The position numbers and the translations under genes are program-made. From Glycomyces salinus (lineage in GTDB: Bacteria > Actinomycetota > Actinomycetes > Mycobacteriales > Micromonosporaceae), in assembly GCF_016428645.1 (NCBI RefSeq), contig NZ_JAELXW010000015.1, positions 62,001 through 126,000 on the forward strand: DNA of 64,000 bases, read 5' to 3'. Of the stretch, positions 37,368-47,960 are shown one piece after another. The notes beneath the pieces were generated by a model that saw nothing but the letters and a program-made list of their open reading frames with translations, had not been told where the DNA came from and ran no database searches. Positions within the stretch are counted from its first letter, which is position 1, and every line of letters starts with the position of its first letter.

Positions 37368-38198
37368 TCAGTCGCCCCGGGCGATGCGTTCGAGCGCGTC
37401 ACGGGCCTCCGCGACGCGCTTCTCGTTCCAGACGACGTCCGGATCGGGTTCGAGGAAGGTCCATTCGATGGCGCCGAGCGCCAGCGCCGACGGGCTCCAC
37501 TCGGCCGACGCCACCGCGCCGAACGGCCTGCCCTCGATCCGCTCCGATGACAGGCCCGGAATGGTCGGCTCCATCAGCAGCATGCCGCGGAGCGCGGCGT
37601 TCAGCAGGGTCGCGAGCGTTTCGAATCCAGCGCCGACTTCGGGCCGGATCCGGTAGCCGAGCAGGCGGGCGAACTGCCGGTGGGCGTCGGCTATGCGGGT
37701 GACGAATCCGTGCTCGGCCGCGGTGAGCGCCTCGCGCACGTCGTCCCGCAGCGGCCCGTCCTCTAGGCTCAGGAAGGTCGCGTGCAGCGCGAGGTAGGAG
37801 CGCCAGGCGGTGGAGTGGCGGACGGTCTCGAAATCGCGGTTGGCGCGGACGACCTCGCTCAGGAGGCGGTGGCGGCCCTCGGGGGTGGCCAGGAGATAGA
37901 GCCGCGCGGAGACGGCCTCGGCCACCTCCCGCACCGAGGTCTCGGATCCGAACTCCGCCGGGACGGCGCCCTTGGACAGTTCGCGCAGCAGGTCGGAGAA
38001 GAACAGGTCCTTGTAGGGCCAGCGGCGGTAGACGGCGCTGCGGGCGACCCCGGCGCGGCGGATGACGTCCTCGAAGCTCAGGTGCTCCAGACTCACCGTC
38101 AGGCCGGTCTCGCCGACCATGTCGACGGCGGCGGTCAGCATCCGCTCCTCGGTCTCCTTGTCGGTCAGGCGGGTCCTGCGGCGAGTGGGTCCGGTCAC
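37368..38198 (-). CDS. TetR-family transcriptional regulator
   Basis: A 276-residue TetR-type regulator. The DNA-binding helix-turn-helix is LTVSLEHLSFEDVIRRAGVA followed by RSAVYRRWPYKDLFFSDLLR. The remaining 190 residues form a large helical ligand domain with no recognisable subfamily. The start is GTG at 38198 with GGAG six bases before it; the open frame continues upstream but through promoter DNA. A partial palindrome just upstream (38226-38243) probably is its own operator. The neighbouring genes give no clear target. Confidence 0.88.
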   Translation of the reverse strand: MTGPTRRRTRLTDKETEERMLTAAVDMVGETGLTVSLEHLSFEDVIRRAGVARSAVYRRWPYKDLFFSDLLRELSKGAVPAEFGSETSVREVAEAVSARLYLLATPEGRHRLLSEVVRANRDFETVRHSTAWRSYLALHATFLSLEDGPLRDDVREALTAAEHGFVTRIADAHRQFARLLGYRIRPEVGAGFETLATLLNAALRGMLLMEPTIPGLSSERIEGRPFGAVASAEWSPSALALGAIEWTFLEPDPDVVWNEKRVAEARDALERIARGD

Positions 38199-38225
38199 GG
38201 CGGCCTCCGATTCTATTGAGACATG

Positions 38226-38243
38226 ATATCCCAAGTTTGGTAT
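38226..38243. promoter_or_regulatory. Candidate TetR operator and promoter
   Basis: CCAA-GT-TTGG forms the core of an imperfect palindrome flanked by AT on both sides. A reverse-strand -10-like TATCAT overlaps its left edge at 38223-38228. It lies 25-45 bases upstream of the TetR gene start. Confidence 0.45.
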
Positions 38244-38331
38244 CCTAAACTCAGCGTTGGGCTGAAGCGAGGCTACCAGCGCAGACACCCGACTAGGAAA
38301 ACCGCCTTGAACACCACCGCACCCAGAAACA

Positions 38332-38348
38332 CCGGGCGATTCGCCCGG
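38332..38348 (-). terminator. Terminator hairpin after the secreted nuclease gene
   Basis: CCGGGCGA and TCGCCCGG are perfect inverted copies around one T; in RNA a six-pair stem with a five-base loop would form. It lies 14 bases past the nuclease stop. Confidence 0.55.
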
Positions 38349-38362
38349 CCCCGGCTTGCGCC

Positions 38363-39382
38363 TCACAGCTCTATGGACCAGCCCTCAAGGGCGCCGGTGG
38401 AGCCGCCCCAATAGGTGTCGGTCACCTCGAGCGTCCAAGTGCCCGAAGCGGACTCGTTCGAGAGGTCCAGCGAGTAGGAGCGCGTGCCGAACTCGCCCGA
38501 ACCCGAGCCCGACGACTGGACGGTGTAGACCGTCCCGTCCGGCGCCACCAGGTCGGCCTCGATGTCGCCGGAGTACGGGTGCGAGATCTCGACCGTGACC
38601 GTGCTCGAAGACGAGGCCGCGCCGTCGCAGTCGACGGTCACGGGGGCCTCGATGGTCGTGCCCTCGGTGATGGTGGCCGGGCCGTCGAAGGCGCCGGCGC
38701 ACTCGCCGCCGCCACCGCTGGTGCCGCAGTAGGTGCTCATGTGCGACTGGAGCGCGCTGTGCTCGGCCGAGTCGACGGCCAGGTCGTACAAGTACTTGAC
38801 GTGGATCCACGCCTTGACGTAGTCGCAGCGGACCGAGGTGTTCGACGGCATCCACTCGGCCGGGTCGAAGGAGCTCTTCGAGCTGTTCGACGACCTGGAG
38901 GCGATCCACAGCTGCGGGGAGTCGACGTCGTTGGCGAAGGCCTCGCGCTGCGAGGTGCTCCAGGCCCACGCGCCCGAGCCCCACGCCTCGTGCAGGGGCA
39001 CGACGTGGTCGATCGTGGCGTTGGAGACGTCGCTGGTCCAGGTGTTGTCGTAGTCGGACTGCCAGGAGCCGGAGTCGGGCTGGCAGTCCGAGCCGGTCTC
39101 GACATTGCTGCCGTCGCGGCCGAGGACGTACTGGCGGGCGGTGCAGCCGCCGCCGACGCTCGACCAGTGGGGGAACAGGTCGCGGTCGTAGGAGCCGTTG
39201 TTCGACTCCGGAGTGACGGTCAGAGTGTTCAATTCGGACTGTGCTGTTGAGGCGGACGGGATGCCCGGGGGCCGTACGGCCTCGGCCGGGCCGGAACCGA
39301 GTACGACTGCGGCGGCAACGGTGAGCGCCGTGGCGGCCAGTACCGCCGCCGCGCGCCGTGCGTGGCGCGAGAGGGTGTGCAT
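38363..39382 (-). CDS. Secreted HNH nuclease (DUF1524) with C-terminal P domain
   Basis: A 339-residue exported protein. A Sec signal peptide (MHTLSRHARRAAAVLAATAL ending near GPAEA, residue 35) is followed by an HNH/DUF1524 nuclease domain with the metal-site NATIDHVVPLHEAWGSGAWAW and the later WIASRSSNSSKSSFDPAEWMP. Cysteines at both ends (GGGCTAR, CQPDS, RCDYVK, YCG) may form disulfides. Residues about 240-339 are a P/homoB jelly-roll domain, with VEISHPYSGDIEADLVAPDG and GTWTLEVTDTYWGGSTGALEGW, normally attached to extracellular proteases. It starts at ATG 39382 with AGGAG. It is likely to degrade extracellular DNA or RNA. Confidence 0.9.
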   Translation of the reverse strand: MHTLSRHARRAAAVLAATALTVAAAVVLGSGPAEAVRPPGIPSASTAQSELNTLTVTPESNNGSYDRDLFPHWSSVGGGCTARQYVLGRDGSNVETGSDCQPDSGSWQSDYDNTWTSDVSNATIDHVVPLHEAWGSGAWAWSTSQREAFANDVDSPQLWIASRSSNSSKSSFDPAEWMPSNTSVRCDYVKAWIHVKYLYDLAVDSAEHSALQSHMSTYCGTSGGGGECAGAFDGPATITEGTTIEAPVTVDCDGAASSSSTVTVEISHPYSGDIEADLVAPDGTVYTVQSSGSGSGEFGTRSYSLDLSNESASGTWTLEVTDTYWGGSTGALEGWSIEL

Positions 39383-39466
39383 GTTGTGCTCCTGCCGGAT
39401 CGGGGGGATCACTGGTGGACGGCGTTGTGGCAGAGCGAAGGGCAGAGGGTCGCCCATCGACTCCCC

Positions 39467-39494
39467 TCGATAGAAACATGGGATGATAGGTCAA
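39467..39494 (-). promoter_or_regulatory. Possible promoter of the secreted nuclease gene
   Basis: Reverse-strand TTGACC (39489-39494) and TATCGA (39467-39472) are 16 bases apart, about 85 bases upstream of the start codon. The surrounding sequence is AT-rich for this genome. Confidence 0.35.
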
Positions 39495-39585
39495 CGCAAT
39501 ACGCGGAAGCGAATGTTAACGGCAAGGCCATATGTTCCTCACGAAGTATCCGCGGTGCGGACATTCCGCGGCCGGTCCCCGCCGG

Positions 39586-40554
39586 TCACTCCACGTCGCG
39601 GCGCGGCCGGAGCTGGTCCACCAGCCAGACGTCGACCAGGTCGTTCACCACCGTCAGCACCGGGTCGTCCGCCTCGGTGAGGTCCTCGCCGTCGGTGCGG
39701 CCGATGACGACGTACAGTAGGTAGTGGCCGTAGGCGATGTAACCGAGCATGGTCTTGGCCCGGCCCAACTCGGAGGCGTCACCGCCGGTGCGCAGCACCG
39801 CGAAGTTGCCCCCGGACTCGACGGCCTCGCGCAGCTCCTCGGCCTCGGCGGCGTCGGCCAGGTTGACCACGCCCGCCGTGGCGGCGAACTCGCCGCCGGA
39901 GTCGACCATCGTCGCGCGCACGACCTGGGTGCAGCCCGAATCGGCCAGCAGGTCGGCCAGGTCCTCGAGCCCGGCCTCGGAGCAGTCGGCGAGCTCCTCG
40001 GTCTCGAGGACCTCGTAGGACCCGTCGGCCCCGGCCGGAGTGAACGTGGTCGAGCCGAACAGCTCGGCGACCGACAGCGGCTCGGAGTCGGTCTCGCGGC
40101 TCTCGATCGGGTCGACCACCTCGGGCGCCTCGTCGGCCTCGGAGTCGGCGTCCTCGGACGGCTCGGAGTCGTCGGAGCCGGGCTGCGCGGTCGGATTCTC
40201 CTCGCCCTCGTTGAGCACGATGTAGGCCCCTGCGGTGCAGGCGGCCACGACGGCCAGACCGCTGACCACGGACAGGGCGATCAGCCACCAGCGCTTGCGG
40301 CTGCGGGCGCGCTGGGCGGCGCGGCGGAGGGGGCGGGAGGCGTGGATGCGCTCCAGGTGCGCCTCCATCTCCTCCTCGGGGGAGCGAAACGACTCCGCTG
40401 AGGGCATCGGCGTCTGCTCGGGAGTGAACCGGACCGTCGGCGCGGTCGGGCCATCGCGATCGGCGCTCTCGGGCCGGTCGGCATACTCGTCGGTGTGGTC
40501 GAAGCGTCCCTGCGATCCCTGCGGGACTCCGAAGGGGGACGGGCGGTGTGCCAT
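39586..40554 (-). CDS. Single-span membrane protein with extracytoplasmic domain
   Basis: A 322-residue protein of unknown function. A proline/acid-rich cytoplasmic N terminus (about 85 residues) leads to a basic RRAAQRARSRKRWW and one transmembrane helix, LIALSVVSGLAVVAACTAGA. Then comes a highly acidic linker (SDDSEPSEDADSEADEAPE) and an outer domain of about 170 residues with two cysteines (ELADCSEAG, DSGCTQVV) that may pair. The layout resembles actinobacterial sensor or anti-sigma-like envelope proteins without a named domain. TAGGAT ends seven bases before the ATG at 40554, indicating a leaderless transcript. Confidence 0.75.
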   Translation of the reverse strand: MAHRPSPFGVPQGSQGRFDHTDEYADRPESADRDGPTAPTVRFTPEQTPMPSAESFRSPEEEMEAHLERIHASRPLRRAAQRARSRKRWWLIALSVVSGLAVVAACTAGAYIVLNEGEENPTAQPGSDDSEPSEDADSEADEAPEVVDPIESRETDSEPLSVAELFGSTTFTPAGADGSYEVLETEELADCSEAGLEDLADLLADSGCTQVVRATMVDSGGEFAATAGVVNLADAAEAEELREAVESGGNFAVLRTGGDASELGRAKTMLGYIAYGHYLLYVVIGRTDGEDLTEADDPVLTVVNDLVDVWLVDQLRPRRDVE

Positions 40555-40561
40555 AGATCGC

Positions 40562-40567
40562 ATCCTA
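40562..40567 (-). promoter_or_regulatory. -10 box of a leaderless transcript
   Basis: Reverse-strand TAGGAT is seven bases from the ATG at 40554. No Shine-Dalgarno sequence is present in the gap. Confidence 0.5.
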
Positions 40568-40597
40568 TCCACGACAGTGCCCCGAGTCGTCGAACCT

Positions 40598-40613
40598 TCC
40601 CCCTGGAGGGGGA
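40598..40613. repeat. Hairpin between divergent genes
   Basis: TCCCCC-TGGA-GGGGGA is a perfect six-base inverted repeat lying midway between the two divergent leaderless starts at 40554 and 40645. It may be an operator rather than a terminator. Confidence 0.4.
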
Positions 40614-40644
40614 GCGGCAGGTCCCCGCGGGTGACAATGGGGGC

Positions 40645-41259
40645 ATGTCAGAAGGCCAGGCCGAGCGTCCAGAGCACTATTTCAGCGAAGAGCCCGCAGT
40701 CGACGAACGCGAGCGCGTGATCGAGTTCGAGCTCGACGGGGAGCGGTACGAGCTGACCGCCTCGACGGGCGTCTTCTCGGGGACGCGCCTGGACCCGGGG
40801 ACGAGCGTCCTGCTGCACAAGGTGATCCCGCCCGAGGAGGCGGGCGTCTTCCTGGATCTGGGCTGCGGCTACGGCCCGATCAGCGCGGTGCTGGCCCGAC
40901 GCGGGGACGCCGAGGTGTGGGCCGTCGACGTCAATCGGCGCGCGCTGGACCTGACCCGCCGGAACACCGAGAAGTCCCCCGGGAGTGTGCGGGTCTCGAC
41001 CCCCGACGAGGTCCCTGGGGAGGTCGAGTTCGACGAGATCTGGTCCAACCCGCCGATCAAGGTGGGCAAGACCGCGCTCCACGAGATGCTGCTGGCCTGG
41101 CTGCCGCGCCTCAAACCCGGCGGCCTCGCCTGGCTGGTCGTCTCCAAGCACCTCGGCGCGGACTCGCTCGCGCGCTGGCTGACCGAGAACGGCTGGTCCG
41201 TCGACAAGCACGCCAGCGCCAAGGGCTACCGGGTCCTGAAGGTCGAACGCCGAGCCTGA
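40645..41259 (+). CDS. Class I SAM-dependent methyltransferase (RsmC/RlmG-like)
   Basis: A 204-residue methyltransferase. SAM motif I is VFLDLGCGYGPISAVLARRG (about residues 72-91), the acidic loop is WAVDVNRRALDLTRRN, and the catalytic NPP motif is IWSNPPIKVGK, typical of enzymes that methylate an exocyclic amino group of guanine in rRNA (RsmC/RlmG). HYFSEEPAV at the N terminus and the LKPGGLAWLVVSKHLGADSL block match the short actinobacterial version that lacks the RsmC pseudo-domain. The exact RNA target cannot be stated. GACAAT ends six bases before the ATG, suggesting leaderless translation. Confidence 0.88.
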   Translation: MSEGQAERPEHYFSEEPAVDERERVIEFELDGERYELTASTGVFSGTRLDPGTSVLLHKVIPPEEAGVFLDLGCGYGPISAVLARRGDAEVWAVDVNRRALDLTRRNTEKSPGSVRVSTPDEVPGEVEFDEIWSNPPIKVGKTALHEMLLAWLPRLKPGGLAWLVVSKHLGADSLARWLTENGWSVDKHASAKGYRVLKVERRA

Positions 41260-41348
41260 ACCGGGCGGAACGGCCGGTGTCCACTTCTTGGCACGAGCCT
41301 TGTCATCGCCGCGCGTGATGACGTACGGTGTTGACCGTAAGCGAACCA

Positions 41349-41434
41349 CCCACGGGAGCCCGATGCATCGGGCTGAGAGGGGACTCGGTAGTCCCGACCG
41401 TCGAACCTGATCCAGGTCATGCTGGCGCAGGGAG
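41349..41434 (+). promoter_or_regulatory. TPP riboswitch (THI element)
   Basis: All conserved parts are present: ACGGGAGCCC, the GGGCTGAGAGGGGAC region of the pyrimidine-sensing helix, and the second-helix ACCTGATCCAGGTCATGCTGGCGCAGGGA region. It ends eight bases before the thiE ATG and overlaps its Shine-Dalgarno (GGAGAAGGAG). Thiamine pyrophosphate should therefore block translation, and possibly transcription, of the whole thi operon. Confidence 0.96.
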
Positions 41435-41442
41435 AAGGAGAT

Positions 41443-43131
41443 ATGAACGCTACCCGTCTACCGCGGCTCCACGTCATCACCGACACCCGCCCCGGGGCCT
41501 CCCCGATCCCCGTCGCGGCCGCCGCGCTCCAAGCCGGCGCCCGCCTCGTCCAGGTCCGCCCCGAAGACCACTTCCACGACCGGGCCGCCTTCGACCTCGC
41601 CGCCGCGATCGCCGAGCTCTGCGATGAGCAGGGCGCGCTGTGCCTGGTCAACGACCGCGTCCACATAGCTCAGGCCGTGGGCGCCGACGGCGTCCACCTC
41701 GGCGACGACGACCTCCCCGTCGACGTCGCCCGCCGCATCCTCCCGGCCGCCTCCATCGTCGGCGGCACCTGCCGCGAACCCGAGGCCGCCCGCGCCGCGC
41801 GCCGCGCCGGCGCCACCTACCTCGGCGTCGGACCCGTCTACCGGACCGGCACCAAGACCGGCCTCCCCGACGCGATCGGCCTGGACGGACTCGCCGCCGT
41901 CTGCGAAGCGGTCGACCTCCCGGTCATCGCCATCGGCGGCATCACCGCCGAACGCGCCCGGGCCTGCCGGGACGCCGGGGCCCACGGCGTCGCCGTCGTC
42001 GGCGCGATCGCCGACGCCGACGACCCCAAGCGGGCCACCGCCGAACTGCTCGAGGCCGTAGGGGTCTTAGCCATGCGAATCGCCGTCGTCGGCGCCGGGT
42101 CCATCGGCCTCGCCATCGCCTGGCGGGCCGCCCGGCAGGGTGCCGACACCACCGTCTACGACCCCGATCCCGGATCGGGCGCCTCGCGCGTCGCCGCCGG
42201 CATGATCGCCGCGGTCACCGAAGCCCAGTTCGGCGAGGGGGCGATGCTCCCGTTCATGGCCGAATCGGCCGACGCCTGGCCGCGTTTCGCCGCCGAACTC
42301 GAAGCCGCCTCCGGCACCGCGGTCGGCTACCGCGACGTGCCGACCGTCATGGTCGGGATCGAGGACGCCGACCGCGCGGAAATCGACCGGCAGCAGGATA
42401 TCTATCGATCGACCGATAGAAACCTTGAGACTCTTACCGGGCGCGCCTCCCGAAAGTCCGAGCCCCTGCTCAGCCACCGCGCGCGGGGCGGCGTGCTGGT
42501 CCCCGGAGACCACGCGGTGGACCCGCGCGCCGTCCACCGGGCCCTATTGGAGGCCGCCGAGCAAGCCGGTGCCCGGATCCGGGCCGAGCGGATCGAGGAC
42601 CCGGCCGACCTCGAGGCCGATCAAGTCGTCATCGCCGCCGGATGCGGATCGGCCCGCTTCGGGCTGCCGATCCGCCCCGTCCGAGGAGTGGTGCTGCGCC
42701 TGCGGGCCCCGGCGGCGCAGCCGCTGCCGCGCACCACGGTCCGCGCCTATGTCCAGGGCCATCCGGTCTACATCGTCGCCCGCGAATCGCGTGAGGTCCT
42801 CATCGGCGCCACCAGCGACGAGCGGGGTTTCGATCGATCGACAGGAACTGCCGGAGCGGTCCACGACCTGCTCCGTCGGGCCATCGCCGTGGTGCCCGAA
42901 GTGGCCGAGTACCACCTCGAGGAGGTCACCGTCGGCTTCCGTCCCACCGCCCCCGACAACCTGCCGCTGCTGGGCCGCCTCGACGAGTGCACCATCGCCG
43001 CCACCGGCCACTACCGGCACGGCATCGCACTCCTCCCCGGCACCGCCGACCGCATAGCGGATCTCGCGCTCGGCGTGGACGACGCCATCCCCAAGGCATT
43101 CGATCCCCTGCGATTCAAGGAGGGCTCGTGA
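41443..43131 (+). CDS. thiE-thiO: ThiE-ThiO fusion: thiamine phosphate synthase / glycine oxidase
   Basis: One uninterrupted 562-residue frame. Residues 1-208 are thiamine phosphate synthase, joining the thiazole and pyrimidine: LHVITDTRPGASP, ARLVQVRPEDH, LVNDRVHIAQAVGADGVHLG, LGVGPVYRTGTKTG. Residues 211-562 are the FAD enzyme ThiO, which oxidises glycine to iminoglycine for thiazole synthesis: RIAVVGAGSIGLAIAWRAAR at its start and VTVGFRPTAPDNLPLLG near the end. No stop codon separates them. The junction Gly-Val-Leu-Ala-Met uses TTA for Leu209, a rare codon here. An internal ATG at 42073 after TAGGGG could also yield separate ThiO. thiS overlaps the end. Confidence 0.92.
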   Translation: MNATRLPRLHVITDTRPGASPIPVAAAALQAGARLVQVRPEDHFHDRAAFDLAAAIAELCDEQGALCLVNDRVHIAQAVGADGVHLGDDDLPVDVARRILPAASIVGGTCREPEAARAARRAGATYLGVGPVYRTGTKTGLPDAIGLDGLAAVCEAVDLPVIAIGGITAERARACRDAGAHGVAVVGAIADADDPKRATAELLEAVGVLAMRIAVVGAGSIGLAIAWRAARQGADTTVYDPDPGSGASRVAAGMIAAVTEAQFGEGAMLPFMAESADAWPRFAAELEAASGTAVGYRDVPTVMVGIEDADRAEIDRQQDIYRSTDRNLETLTGRASRKSEPLLSHRARGGVLVPGDHAVDPRAVHRALLEAAEQAGARIRAERIEDPADLEADQVVIAAGCGSARFGLPIRPVRGVVLRLRAPAAQPLPRTTVRAYVQGHPVYIVARESREVLIGATSDERGFDRSTGTAGAVHDLLRRAIAVVPEVAEYHLEEVTVGFRPTAPDNLPLLGRLDECTIAATGHYRHGIALLPGTADRIADLALGVDDAIPKAFDPLRFKEGS

Positions 43132-43319
43132 AGATCGAACTCAACGGCACCGCGCGCGAAGACATCGCCACCGTCGCCGAAGCCGTCGCGGCCGTCAGCG
43201 AGGCCCGCCGTGGCCTCGCGGTCGCCGTCAACGGCGACGTCGTGCCCCGCTCCGAATGGGACCGTCCGCTCGACGAAGGCGATAGCGTCGAGATCCTCAC
43301 CGCCACACAGGGAGGCTGA
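43128..43319 (+). CDS. thiS: Sulfur carrier protein ThiS
   Basis: A 63-residue ubiquitin-like carrier. MKIELNGTAREDI opens it, VAVNGDVVPRSEWDRPLDEG is the family core, and it ends in the essential Gly-Gly after TATQ. The terminal Gly is adenylated and thiocarboxylated to deliver sulfur for the thiazole ring. The GTG start overlaps the stop of the thiE-thiO fusion, and thiG begins three bases after its stop. Confidence 0.95.
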   Translation: MKIELNGTAREDIATVAEAVAAVSEARRGLAVAVNGDVVPRSEWDRPLDEGDSVEILTATQGG

Positions 43320-46544
<3,225 letters not shown>

Positions 46545-46554
46545 CTGTATCCGA

Positions 46555-46591
46555 GGTCACGGCGGCCGCCTTCGGAGCCGCCGCCGTGACC
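46555..46591 (+). terminator. Terminator of the thi operon
   Basis: GGTCACGGCGGC and GCCGCCGTGACC pair perfectly over 12 bases with a 13-base loop. It begins ten bases after the thiC stop. Confidence 0.82.
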
Positions 46592-46782
46592 ACGTAAACT
46601 ATGTAGCTGTTGTTCGAGTGCCGTCTTCACGAGGCGCTGTCCAACGAATCCCGCCGACCGGCGGCCGTGCGGCCACCGAGCGATTCACGGTCGGCAGCCG
46701 CCGCCGCGAGCGGGATTCAGGCGGTCCCGCGCTTTTCTCCGCGGGGTTCGTTCCACACCGACAACGAAAGCTAGGTAAACCT

Positions 46783-47226
46783 GTGCGCACGTACAGCCCG
46801 AAGCCGGACGACATCGACCGGCAGTGGCTCGTGATCGACGCGTCCGACGTGGTGTTGGGTCGGCTCGCGACACACGCAGCCCAACTGCTCAGGGGCAAGC
46901 ACAAGCCCTCGTTCGCTCCGAACGCCGACACCGGCGACTACGTCATCGTCGTCAACGCCGAGAAGGTCGTCCTGACCCGGAACAAGGCGCAGACCAAGAA
47001 GGCCTACCGCCACTCCGGCTACCCGGGCGGCCTCAAGGAGAAGTCCTACGCGGACCTGCTCGAGAAGGCCCCCCACAAGGTCGTCGAGAAGGCCATCCGA
47101 GGCATGCTGCCGAAGACCAAGCTCGGCCGAGCCCAGATCAAGAAGCTGAAGGTGTACCCCGGCCCCGGCCACCCGCACGCCGCCCAGCAGCCGCAGCCCT
47201 ACGAGATCAAGAAGGTCGCGCAGTAG
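46783..47226 (+). CDS. rplM: 50S ribosomal protein L13
   Basis: A 147-residue L13, an early assembly protein of the 50S subunit. It begins [20 protein letters not shown], contains [20 protein letters not shown] and ends [20 protein letters not shown]. The GTG at 46783 was chosen by homology; the open frame starts at 46618 but that part is arginine-rich leader. About 190 bases of untranslated leader separate it from the thiC terminator, as in many bacteria where L13 controls its own operon. Confidence 0.96.
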   Translation: MRTYSPKPDDIDRQWLVIDASDVVLGRLATHAAQLLRGKHKPSFAPNADTGDYVIVVNAEKVVLTRNKAQTKKAYRHSGYPGGLKEKSYADLLEKAPHKVVEKAIRGMLPKTKLGRAQIKKLKVYPGPGHPHAAQQPQPYEIKKVAQ

Positions 47227-47253
47227 GCGCGGGCGGAAGGAGATTAGACAATC

Positions 47254-47775
47254 GTGAGCGAAGAGACCCAGGTCCCCGAGACCACCGAGGCACCGGTCAC
47301 CGAGGCACCGATCGCCGAGGTTCCGGTCGAGGTCCCGGCCGACGTGGCCGCGGCCCCGTCCGTGCCCAGCATCCCGTCGGTTCCGGCCGACCGCCCCATC
47401 CAGACCGTGGGCCGCCGCAAGCGCGCCATCGCCCGCGTGCGCCTGGTCCCGGGCACCGGCCGCTACCTCATCAACGGCAAGACCCTCGAGGATTACTTCC
47501 CGAGCAAGGTCCACCAGCAGACGGTGGCCGAGCCGTTCGTGACCGTCGAGGCCGGCGACAACTTCGACGTCCTGGTCAACATCAAGGGCGGCGGCGCCAC
47601 CGGCCAGGCCGGCGCGCTGCGCCTGGGCATCGCCCGGGCCCTGATCGAGATCGACCCGAACATGCGCCCGGCGCTCAAGTCCGCCGGCTTCCTCACTCGC
47701 GACGCCCGCGAGAAGGAGAGCAAGAAGTACGGTCTCAAGAAGGCCCGCAAGGCGCCGCAGTACTCCAAGCGCTAG
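47254..47775 (+). CDS. rpsI: 30S ribosomal protein S9
   Basis: A 173-residue S9. The conserved core starts near residue 50 with [19 protein letters not shown] and ends [17 protein letters not shown], whose C-terminal Arg contacts P-site tRNA. The first 48 residues form an acidic Pro/Val/Ala/Glu extension that is typical of actinobacterial S9 but unusually long. The GTG start follows GGAAGGAG. It is in an operon with rplM. Confidence 0.97.
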   Translation: MSEETQVPETTEAPVTEAPIAEVPVEVPADVAAAPSVPSIPSVPADRPIQTVGRRKRAIARVRLVPGTGRYLINGKTLEDYFPSKVHQQTVAEPFVTVEAGDNFDVLVNIKGGGATGQAGALRLGIARALIEIDPNMRPALKSAGFLTRDAREKESKKYGLKKARKAPQYSKR

Positions 47776-47780
47776 CACTG

Positions 47781-47800
47781 GTTCCCCCGGCAGGGGGAAC
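47781..47800 (+). terminator. Terminator after rpsI
   Basis: GTTCCCCC and GGGGGAAC pair perfectly across a GGCA loop, five bases after the rpsI stop. Confidence 0.7.
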
Positions 47801-47821
47801 GCGCTAGTCTGCACTTTTGAC

Positions 47822-47854
47822 GGGGCTGCCGAGGAGGACATCCTCGGCGGCCCC
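47822..47854 (+). terminator. Second hairpin after rpsI
   Basis: GGGGC-T-GCCGAGGA pairs with TCCTCGGC-G-GCCCC across a five-base loop, with one internal mismatch. Together with the hairpin at 47781 it forms a tandem terminator. Confidence 0.6.
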
Positions 47855-47872
47855 GATTCTCATCTCGCCACT

Positions 47873-47938
47873 GGGCCAATTTATGGCTCGCAAGCATCGC
47901 CAAGAGGGCCAATTCACGGCTCGCAAGCATCGCCAAGA
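47873..47938 (+). repeat. Tandem 33-bp repeat (two copies) related to the element at 2626
   Basis: Copies at 47873-47905 and 47906-47938 differ at three positions. The core GCCAATTTATGGCTCGCAAGC in the first copy matches the element at 2626-2653 except for one base. The repeat ends 22 bases before the glmM start. Its length is a multiple of three, and it leaves the glmM frame open upstream. Confidence 0.75.
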
Positions 47939-47960
47939 CCGCAAAATTGGGGTAACCACC

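Noticed and set aside
41419-41442. ATG at 41419 as start of the ThiE-ThiO protein
   Set aside because: It lies inside the conserved TPP riboswitch segment (TCATGCTGG); the ATG at 41443 has a good Shine-Dalgarno just after the riboswitch.
47873-47938. CRISPR array
   Set aside because: Only two directly abutting copies without spacers and no cas genes anywhere in the window.
47883-47960. N-terminal extension of GlmM starting inside the 33-bp repeat
   Set aside because: GlmM proteins begin at the [10 protein letters not shown] block, and the extension is just translated repeat. The GTG at 47961 follows a GGGGTAA site.
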